The notes below the pieces were generated by a model, which ran no database searches, was not told where the DNA came from, and saw nothing but the letters and a program-made list of their open reading frames with translations. From Chitinophagales bacterium (GTDB lineage Bacteria > Bacteroidota > Bacteroidia > Chitinophagales > UBA8649): a stretch of DNA of 5,671 nt. This document shows, piece by piece, positions 1-5,671 of this stretch (positions within the stretch are counted from its first letter, which is position 1; each line of letters starts with the position of its first letter). The stretch covers positions 1 to 5,671 of the forward strand of contig JADHRO010000140.1 of NCBI GenBank assembly GCA_016777395.1, written 5' to 3'. Both the position numbers and the translations under genes were made by a program.

Positions 1-1664
1 CCATTCACATCTATCTCGCCAAACAAAGCTTTAGCAGCCCCTAATTGTGCATAATTATTATCCTCATAAGCGAGTAAAATAGAGTTGAAATCTTCAAAAT
101 GGATTAAACTGTAAGGTGAACCAAATAAGATGAGAACAAGCTCGTTTTTTTTATTTAATTCGTTCAGAAAGTGTAACTCTCCGGCAGAAAACCCATAGTC
201 TTTGCTCTTCCACCTGCTCATATTGTGCACAGATACAATTACTCGATCATAATCGTTCATTTTAGCTAAATGGATATTGGCTTGATCGACACTTAGTCCA
301 TTGGGAATATTAAATCGGGCACTTACACCGCGTTTAGTTAAACTAGTTTGAAAAAGTTCTTCTTCACTAGAACCAAGCGCAAGGCATGCCGTTTGCTTTT
401 GCTGTCCTGTTTTAAGCGGCAGAAGATTGTTTTTATTGGCAGGTATGGTTAAAGCACTTTCAAACAATAGCTGATGAAGGCTGTCTCCTTTTTCTGAAGC
501 AATAAGTGTTGGAACAAGGCTGGTATTAACCGCTTCATTTTCATGCAGTCCAAGTTCATGCTTATAAGCGAGTACTTTTTTTAAACGCATATCAATATAT
601 TCCTGGGTTATTTCACCGTCTTGCACAGCTTTTTTTATGAGCTTTATCCCTTTAGGAATGTTTTCAGAAACGACCAACACATCGTTTCCTGCAAGAAATG
701 CGGTTTTATCTACATCACCAGGGGCAAAATATTTACTTACTCCTTGCATGTTTAGTGCATCTGAGAACACCAGACCATCAAAGCCTAAACTATCTTTGAG
801 TAAGTCATTAACTACCTTTTTGGACAAGCTTGAAGCTAAGTTTGGCGTGCTATCCAAACTTGGGATGCTCAAGTGCGCAACCATTATTCCCATCATTCCA
901 TTTTCAATGGCAACTTTGAATGGATATAACTCTAAACTATCTAAGCGTTCAAAACTGTGATTAATTATGGGAAGATCTTTGTGTGAATCTGTATCGGTAT
1001 CTCCGTGACCAGGAAAATGCTTTCCTACTGCCATTACACCCACATTTTGCATGCCTTGAGCATAAGATAATCCTTTGAGGGCAACATTATATTTATCTTC
1101 CCCAAAACTTCTATCGTTTATTACTGGGTTGTTTATATTGTTGTTGACGTCAATTACTGGTGCAAGATTGATATTGATTCCTATTGCCTTGCATTCTTCA
1201 CCAATTTGTTCACCCATCTGAAAGATCAGATCATTATCCTTAATCGCTCCTAAAGTTAGTTGTCTTGGATATTGAATAGTGCTATCAACCCGCATATTAA
1301 TACCCCATTCGCCGTCTATAGAAGCGAATAAGGGGATCTTGCTCGCTTTCTGAAAGTCATTCGACCAACTAGCTATTTGGCTAGGGTGACCTTTAAAGAA
1401 AATAACGCCGCCAATATGGTAAGTCTTAATCATTTTTTTGACGGACAACCGATTAGCTTCTCCTTGTGTTGGATATACGCCAAGCATAAAAAACTGTGCT
1501 ATCTTTTGATCTAAACTCAGGCTTGCTGTTACAGAATCTACCCATGCTGTCTTTTGTGCACGATGAACTAAATTTTCTTGATTGGGGGCATCGTGGTTCT
1601 GTATCCCTGTCGAATAAAAGGAAAAGCACATTAAAACTAGTAAAATCCACCAAAACCTGTTCAT
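1..1664 (-). CDS. Secreted GH3 beta-N-acetylhexosaminidase, NagZ type (3' end beyond window)
   Basis: Reading down from the ATG at 1662-1664, the frame stays open for 554 codons to the window edge, so the C-terminus is missing. Family role: NagZ-type GH3 enzymes remove GlcNAc from peptidoglycan fragments. Residues 1-20 (MNRFWWILLVLMCFSFYSTG) look like a Sec signal peptide without a proper lipobox, so the enzyme probably acts in the periplasm. The GH3 barrel spans about 45-375. It holds the substrate-site motif IDGEWGINMR (115-124), RSFGED (185-190), KHFPGHGDTDTDSH (215-228) with the NagZ Asp-His acid/base dyad D226/H228, and FSDALNM (300-306) with nucleophile D302. From about 400 a GH3 C-terminal alpha/beta sandwich begins (SPYSLIHF, then LLAYEDN and ALFGEIDVN at the edge). 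Stand-alone NagZ is about 340 residues, so this is a longer form; Bacteroidota homologues often add a serine beta-lactamase-like domain, which cannot be seen here. An in-frame TGA eight codons upstream supports this start. The GH3 call is secure; substrate is inferred from the dyad. Confidence 0.93.
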   Translation of the reverse strand, partial: MNRFWWILLVLMCFSFYSTGIQNHDAPNQENLVHRAQKTAWVDSVTASLSLDQKIAQFFMLGVYPTQGEANRLSVKKMIKTYHIGGVIFFKGHPSQIASWSNDFQKASKIPLFASIDGEWGINMRVDSTIQYPRQLTLGAIKDNDLIFQMGEQIGEECKAIGININLAPVIDVNNNINNPVINDRSFGEDKYNVALKGLSYAQGMQNVGVMAVGKHFPGHGDTDTDSHKDLPIINHSFERLDSLELYPFKVAIENGMMGIMVAHLSIPSLDSTPNLASSLSKKVVNDLLKDSLGFDGLVFSDALNMQGVSKYFAPGDVDKTAFLAGNDVLVVSENIPKGIKLIKKAVQDGEITQEYIDMRLKKVLAYKHELGLHENEAVNTSLVPTLIASEKGDSLHQLLFESALTIPANKNNLLPLKTGQQKQTACLALGSSEEELFQTSLTKRGVSARFNIPNGLSVDQANIHLAKMNDYDRVIVSVHNMSRWKSKDYGFSAGELHFLNELNKKNELVLILFGSPYSLIHFEDFNSILLAYEDNNYAQLGAAKALFGEIDVN

Positions 1665-1785
1665 ATTACAAAAGTATACTCTTCATGAGATTAACACTAC
1701 TAAAACCATGCTAAATTATAGTACTACCTATTGTTTATAGTAATTAAAGTGTCTAGTGGAGAGGAATCTTTTAACTTCTGTGATT
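1665..1785 (-). promoter_or_regulatory. Intergenic region with a possible promoter for the GH3 gene
   Basis: This 121-bp AT-rich gap is the only sizeable non-coding stretch in the window. On the minus strand, TATAATTTAG (1720 down to 1711) resembles both a -10 TATAAT and the Bacteroidota -7 box TAnnTTTG, and lies about 47 bp before the ATG, leaving room for a short leader. No convincing -35/-33 element is seen at the expected distance. An exact TACTTTTG (1676 down to 1669) also fits TAnnTTTG but ends four bases before the ATG, so it would give an almost leaderless mRNA. An 8-bp direct repeat, TACTATAA, occurs at 1742-1735 and 1723-1716, the second overlapping the -10-like element. No strong terminator is visible after the upstream acyltransferase gene. 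In AT-rich DNA such matches arise easily, so this is tentative. Confidence 0.3.
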
Positions 1786-2967
1786 TTAGAGAGCAGTCTT
1801 TTGCTCAGACTTAAAGGGATGTCTTACTTCAAATGGTTCAGGCTTTAAGTAGGATGTTAAAGGCCTGATGGCAAGATTCGGAATCTTATTGTTATGTTTT
1901 AAAAAGGAATATGCCTTCACTGGTTTTGCTCCTACCGATGTTTTTATCTCGCTGGCAGTCCTTCCAAAGTGAATTTGTTTTTTTTCTGCTAAGATTCCTT
2001 GTTCAATAGCATCATACAAAATTCGCTGATAGATTGAATACTCTCGATTTAAGGAATAATCCAAGCCTATAAAATTTAGATGCAAACACTCAGTATCTTC
2101 AAAATAGGAAATTAGGCCAACTAGTTTTTCATCAAGGTAAAATCCTCGTACAAAAAATTGTTTGGGGTAAGCTTTTTTGAAATTCTGAAAATAGAAATTA
2201 TTTATCTCAGCCAATTTAAATGGGGCATTATTCATCACATTTTTATACAATTGGTAAATTTCTTTTTCTTGATCTTGGATATTAGGGAGATCGAGGTCTT
2301 TTACGCTAATTTTTGTGGCATTCTTTAATACTTTTTTGGTGCGAACCCTATATTTTGAAACGACACTGCCTAGATAATCATTGAAAGTATTCCATGAAGG
2401 GTCAATATCAAAAATCAAATCTGGCTCTACTTCAAATAAACGATAACCAGATGACAATATGCCTCTATGTCCTGCTAAGTCTTCCTCGCGTAAATCACTT
2501 ATCAAAAGGGCATCAAATTTTAATTGGGTAGATAAAAAATCACTAGCCTCTTCTATGATTTTCCATTTTATTCTATCGGTAAGCTTATCTGTTTTCCAAT
2601 ATTGCCCATTGTCTCCAGTAACAAATACATTACCCAAAACAGCTAAATTCCAGTTGACTCGCTCTAAAGCTAAATCAATAATTGCTTCCATGGTTTTATT
2701 GATTAGACAATTTTCACCTTGGGGAATATAGGATTTTAGTTCACTGCCTTTAAAAGGCATAATTTGAAAGTAGAAATGAGCGAATACTTCTCCTTTCACA
2801 CTTACCTCAATTATAAAGTGCTGGACTTGCGGGTTTATTTTTGCAGCGTGCACTAAAAAGTCAGCTTGTTCAAAAAGAGGCCCACTTTTACTTTGATTAT
2901 CTGAGGTTTGGTAATTACCAACCAACTTAAATTGGAAACTGGACTTCTCGGTTTGTTGATAAAACAT
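1786..2967 (-). CDS. FemAB-like / GNAT-fold acyltransferase, function unknown
   Basis: A 393-residue soluble protein with no signal peptide or membrane segment. It resembles the tandem-GNAT FemAB-like proteins often named only as GNAT-family N-acetyltransferase. Visible signs are a basic segment SKYRVRTKKVLK (204-215) after a DIDPSWNTFNDYLG helix-like stretch (187-200); an acetyltransferase-type strand pattern, FFVRGFYLDEKLVGLISYF (271-289) then LHLNFIGLDY (295-304); an amphipathic helix IYQRILYDAIEQGI (312-325); and the closing motif HFGRTASEIKTSVGAKP (333-349), which resembles the G-R-x-x-x-x-x-K-x-x-x-G-A signature near the end of such proteins. Donor and acceptor cannot be read from sequence; aminoacyl or acetyl transfer to an amine is only a family-level guess. 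It starts 16 bp after the kinase-like gene, with a weak AAAAGG (2985-2980) overlapping that gene's stop, 12 bases before the ATG, so co-transcription is likely. It ends with TAA. Confidence 0.7.
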   Translation of the reverse strand: MFYQQTEKSSFQFKLVGNYQTSDNQSKSGPLFEQADFLVHAAKINPQVQHFIIEVSVKGEVFAHFYFQIMPFKGSELKSYIPQGENCLINKTMEAIIDLALERVNWNLAVLGNVFVTGDNGQYWKTDKLTDRIKWKIIEEASDFLSTQLKFDALLISDLREEDLAGHRGILSSGYRLFEVEPDLIFDIDPSWNTFNDYLGSVVSKYRVRTKKVLKNATKISVKDLDLPNIQDQEKEIYQLYKNVMNNAPFKLAEINNFYFQNFKKAYPKQFFVRGFYLDEKLVGLISYFEDTECLHLNFIGLDYSLNREYSIYQRILYDAIEQGILAEKKQIHFGRTASEIKTSVGAKPVKAYSFLKHNNKIPNLAIRPLTSYLKPEPFEVRHPFKSEQKTAL

Positions 2968-2983
2968 GAATGGATATAGCCTT

Positions 2984-4678
2984 TTAAAGTTTTCGGGTTC
3001 TTAACACGGCAAACAATAAAATTGTTCCTAAAAACAGGGAAAAGGCGTATCCTATGACAGAAAGAATGGGCAAACCAATTGCTCCAGCCATATAATTTTC
3101 ACTCATGGGGATTGTTGCAAGGATAGAAGAGCCTAGAACTAGTGTAAAAATGATAAAAGTTAGAATAAATCTGTTCACTACTCTATCCATTTTTCTTAGC
3201 AAAGGATCATATCCTTTATGTTCAATTTGAACATTAAGTTTACCCTGCCTTGTTTTCTTTAAAATTGAGCGTACTTCAACAGGAATACTACTAAGTAATG
3301 CACTGATTTCATCAAATCGAGTTAAACCTTCTTTGGCTAGGTTCGTCATGGAATACTCTTCTTTAAGAAGTTTAAATCCGTACGGCTGAACGAATTGATT
3401 GATGTTAAATTCTGGATGTATTTGCTTTCCAATACCCTCTAGAAGACCTAAAGCTCGGAATATTAAGGTAACACTGCCCGGAACACGCATATTGTAATCA
3501 CGCATGACACCTTGCAGACTTAAGATCAAGTCTTCAATTTTACTTTCAGCAACATCTAGGGTGGTGTATTCCTCAATTATCTCTTGGAGGTCATACTCCA
3601 ACATTCTAACATTTTCAATGTCATGGCTGATACATAACTTCCTTAGATTGAGGGCCATCTTTTTTGAATCCCCTTGTGCCATGGCAACAAAAACTTGGGC
3701 AAAGGACATTTTATCCCGTTGCATAAGTTTACCAACCATCCCAAAATCAATTAAGCAGATTCGTCCATCTTTTTGAATAATTATATTTCCTGGGTGAGGA
3801 TCTGCATGAAAATAACCAAACTCAAAAATTTGAGTAAGGTAAATATCCATGCCACGTTCGGCAACTTTTTTTGCATCAATACTCCACTCCTCTAGTTGTT
3901 TTTGGTCCGTAATCTTACATCCGTCAGCAAACTCTATAATCAATAATTTCTCTGTAGAATATTCTCGGTAAGCTCTAGGAACATAAAAATCTTTTCTCTT
4001 GCGATAAAATTTTCTAAAATTTTCAATATTCCTTGCCTCGTTCAAGTAGTCAAGCTCTTTTACAGTGCTCTTTTCTATCTCAAGTAAACTATCCTCAACG
4101 GCTTCATAAGTAAGGCCATTCTGTTCGATAACCCCTTTAGCATGGGGAAGAATGGATTTGGCTATCTCCAAATCTTGAACCAAAAGCTTCCCTACTCCTG
4201 GCCTTCTTAATTTGACAACTACCTCTTCACCAGTTCGAAGCTTAGCTTTATAAACTTGACCAATAGAGGCTGAACCAATAGGCACTTCATTAAATTCTTC
4301 AAATATTTCATCGTAAGGATGTGGAAGCTCTTCGTCTAATATTTTACGAGCAACAGAAAAAGGAAATGTTTTTACCTCGCTCTGTAATTTTTTCAGCTCA
4401 ACAATTAACTCTTCAGGAATTATGTCAGACCGGTTAGACATAATCTGCGCAATTTTGATGGCGGAAGGACCAGCTTCTTCAGCAGCCATTCTTATTCTTT
4501 CCCATCGTGTAGTTGCACTGACAATTCTGTTTTCACGAGTCCAACTGAGTAACATTCTGCGAGGCACAATATTCTGCAAGAAGGAATGAAACACGATATC
4601 CTCAAAACCATACTTAACTAAGACCTTAATGATTTGACGTGTTCTGCCTAAATGTTTAAAAGTGCCGTCTAACAACAT
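2984..4678 (-). CDS. AarF/ABC1/UbiB-family atypical kinase-like protein, membrane-anchored
   Basis: This 564-residue protein is of normal family length. Signature elements run in order: GPSAIKIAQIMSNRSDIIP (70-88), the KxGQ region; PIGSASIGQV (133-142), the loop replacing the kinase P-loop; VVVKLRRPG (153-161) with ATP-site lysine K156; ELDYLNEARN (208-217) with E214; YFHADPHPGN (289-298) with D293 and N298; and LIDFGMVG (309-316) with metal ligand D311. Two hydrophobic helices (about 503-525 and 530-558) end the protein, so it should sit at the inner membrane with the catalytic domain in the cytoplasm. Family knowledge: UbiB/COQ8 members support ubiquinone synthesis, probably as ATPases rather than protein kinases. 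Bacteroidota generally use menaquinone, so a ubiquinone role is doubtful and I give no symbol. The KxGQ motif reads K75-I-A-Q78, with Ala for the conserved Gly. It lies 33 bp after rlmN; the ATG start has no clear Shine-Dalgarno sequence. Ends with TAA. Confidence 0.93.
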   Translation of the reverse strand: MLLDGTFKHLGRTRQIIKVLVKYGFEDIVFHSFLQNIVPRRMLLSWTRENRIVSATTRWERIRMAAEEAGPSAIKIAQIMSNRSDIIPEELIVELKKLQSEVKTFPFSVARKILDEELPHPYDEIFEEFNEVPIGSASIGQVYKAKLRTGEEVVVKLRRPGVGKLLVQDLEIAKSILPHAKGVIEQNGLTYEAVEDSLLEIEKSTVKELDYLNEARNIENFRKFYRKRKDFYVPRAYREYSTEKLLIIEFADGCKITDQKQLEEWSIDAKKVAERGMDIYLTQIFEFGYFHADPHPGNIIIQKDGRICLIDFGMVGKLMQRDKMSFAQVFVAMAQGDSKKMALNLRKLCISHDIENVRMLEYDLQEIIEEYTTLDVAESKIEDLILSLQGVMRDYNMRVPGSVTLIFRALGLLEGIGKQIHPEFNINQFVQPYGFKLLKEEYSMTNLAKEGLTRFDEISALLSSIPVEVRSILKKTRQGKLNVQIEHKGYDPLLRKMDRVVNRFILTFIIFTLVLGSSILATIPMSENYMAGAIGLPILSVIGYAFSLFLGTILLFAVLRTRKL

Positions 4679-4711
4679 TCCGTAAAAATAAGATTATTGC
4701 GCGAAATCTTG

Positions 4712-5671
4712 CTATTTATTTGCTAATTGTCCGCATGCAGCATCAATATCTTCCCCTCTGCTTATGCGCACCTTGGCTGTAACACCATTTTGCTCGAGAA
4801 GCTCGATGAATGCATTTCTTCTCGTTTTGTTGGCTTTGCTCAGCACAACACCATCTACCTGATTGTACTCTATTATATTAACAAATGCAGGGACTTGCTT
4901 GCAAAGCTTCAAGAGTTCCTTTGCATCCTCAATAGAATCATTAAAGTGATCGAATAGAATATATTCAAAAGTTACTTTGTTTTTGGTTTGCTGATAGAAG
5001 TATTGAAGGGCATCCATAACTTCCTCAATTGAGTTACTTCGATTGATTCCCATAATTTCATCTCTCTTTGCATTTGTAGGCGCGTGCAATGACCAAGCCA
5101 ATTTAAAGTCTTTTCCTTCATCTGCAAGCCGTCTTATTCCTCTTGCAATACCAACAGTAGAAAGGGTTATTCTTCTTGCGGCCATACCCAAACCTTCAGG
5201 GGATGTAATTTTCTCTATAGCCGCCATAACATTATCATAGTTTAGTAAGGGCTCTCCCATGCCCATAAACACGATATTACTTAAATGATGTTTGTAGTTT
5301 TCTTTGGCTATCTTGTTTAAAAGAACTACTTGATCATAAATTTCTCCAGGGCCTAAGTTCCTTTCTCGTTTAATCATGCCAGTAGCGCAGAAGGCACAAC
5401 TTAAAGTACAACCCACTTGAGCTGAGACACAGGCGGTCATCCTTTTATCTGCAGGAATCAATACTCCCTCTATGATACGATTATCATATAAATTGAACCC
5501 CAACTTGATAGTACCGTCAATACTCTTCTGTTGCGTATCTATTTGAGCACAACGAATTTCGTATTGCTCATTGAGCGCTAACCGCAATTCTTTGGGTAGG
5601 TTGCTCATCTCCATAATATTATTAGAACTTTTATTCCATAGCCAATCATACAATTGTTTTGCCCTAAATTT
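4712..5671 (-). CDS. rlmN: Dual-specificity 23S rRNA/tRNA adenine-C2 methyltransferase RlmN (5' end beyond window)
   Basis: A radical-SAM enzyme that methylates C2 of A2503 in 23S rRNA and, in the family, A37 of some tRNAs. The frame is open to the window edge: codons before TTG 5653-5651 read KFRAKQ and run into LYDWLW, matching the family's conserved FRAKQ-x-Y-x-WL segment. That TTG is therefore an internal Leu, not the start; 319 residues are visible and roughly 30 are missing. Numbering from the first visible residue: E68 in IEGVLIP (E. coli Glu105), C81 in ACVSAQVGC (Cys118), the iron-sulfur ligands C88, C92 and C95 (CTLSCAFC), SAM-binding GMGEP (137-141), SLHAP (194-198), and the C-terminal SRGEDIDAACGQL whose C313 matches E. 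coli Cys355, the methyl-carrying cysteine. All catalytic residues are present. IMGIN (206-210) stands where most homologues have a proline (PIN). Ends with TAG, 33 bp before the kinase-like gene. Confidence 0.97.
   Translation of the reverse strand, partial: KFRAKQLYDWLWNKSSNNIMEMSNLPKELRLALNEQYEIRCAQIDTQQKSIDGTIKLGFNLYDNRIIEGVLIPADKRMTACVSAQVGCTLSCAFCATGMIKRERNLGPGEIYDQVVLLNKIAKENYKHHLSNIVFMGMGEPLLNYDNVMAAIEKITSPEGLGMAARRITLSTVGIARGIRRLADEGKDFKLAWSLHAPTNAKRDEIMGINRSNSIEEVMDALQYFYQQTKNKVTFEYILFDHFNDSIEDAKELLKLCKQVPAFVNIIEYNQVDGVVLSKANKTRRNAFIELLEQNGVTAKVRISRGEDIDAACGQLANK

Noticed and set aside
637..960. 107-codon plus-strand open frame
   Set aside because: It lies opposite the conserved GH3 catalytic core (including the nucleophile region) and its product has no recognisable motif; it is an antisense shadow.
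1453..1714. Short open frames on both strands around the GH3 start
   Set aside because: They overlap the GH3 signal peptide and early barrel in other frames, and show low-complexity, non-family-like translations.
1728..1740. Small palindrome CTAT-TGTTT-ATAG in the gap before the GH3 gene
   Set aside because: Four-pair AT-rich stem; expected by chance in such sequence.
2459..2731. 90-codon plus-strand open frame inside the acyltransferase gene
   Set aside because: Antisense to a longer coding frame with family motifs; no start context or known domain.
3504..3776. 90-codon plus-strand open frame inside the UbiB-like gene
   Set aside because: Antisense to the conserved DFG region of the kinase-like protein, so its openness is explained by the opposite-strand codons.
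4690..4710. Hairpin-like inverted repeat AAGATT...AATCTT followed by ATTTTT just after the rlmN stop (minus strand)
   Set aside because: The stem is only six pairs with a single G-C and a nine-base loop, too weak for a convincing terminator; at most a minor attenuator between rlmN and the next gene.
4727..5240. Two plus-strand open frames inside rlmN (4727-4957 and 5043-5240)
   Set aside because: Both are antisense to strongly conserved RlmN motifs and have no features of their own.
5651..5653. TTG as the start codon of rlmN
   Set aside because: The frame continues upstream to the window edge with the conserved FRAKQ segment, so this TTG encodes an internal leucine and the true start is outside the window.

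Overview
The window is AT-rich bacterial chromosome with four protein-coding genes, all on the minus strand and read from high to low coordinates. Two run off the window: rlmN has lost its 5' end at the right edge, and a GH3 glycosidase has lost its 3' end at the left edge. The sequences suggest a member of the Bacteroidota, possibly of the Cytophagales type. Reasons are the low GC, the near absence of Shine-Dalgarno sequences, the Bacteroidota flavour of the GH3 protein (for example IDGEWGINMR and NNPVINDRSFGED), and a long exported GH3 enzyme rather than a short cytosolic NagZ. Genus cannot be read from this sequence.

Layout in transcription order: (1) rlmN, 23S rRNA/tRNA adenine-C2 methyltransferase, 5671 to 4712. 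(2) A 33-bp gap, then an AarF/ABC1/UbiB-family atypical kinase with two C-terminal membrane helices, 4678 to 2984. (3) A 16-bp gap, then a 393-residue protein of the FemAB-like/GNAT acyltransferase type, function unknown, 2967 to 1786. (4) A 121-bp gap with a possible promoter, then a secreted family 3 beta-N-acetylhexosaminidase (NagZ type), from 1664 to beyond position 1.

The first three genes are close enough to be one transcription unit. The fourth may be read through or have its own promoter. No single pathway clearly unites them: rlmN is translation housekeeping, the kinase-like protein belongs to a family tied to isoprenoid-quinone and lipid metabolism, the acyltransferase is uncharacterised, and the GH3 enzyme most likely trims peptidoglycan fragments in the periplasm. 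I see no RNA gene, mobile element, CRISPR array or credible plus-strand gene, and no gene-free stretch longer than 121 bp. The window looks like an ordinary core-genome segment. Its less ordinary points are a Gly-to-Ala change in the KxGQ signature of the kinase-like protein, the unknown acyltransferase tightly coupled to it, and the likely multidomain form of the truncated GH3 protein.
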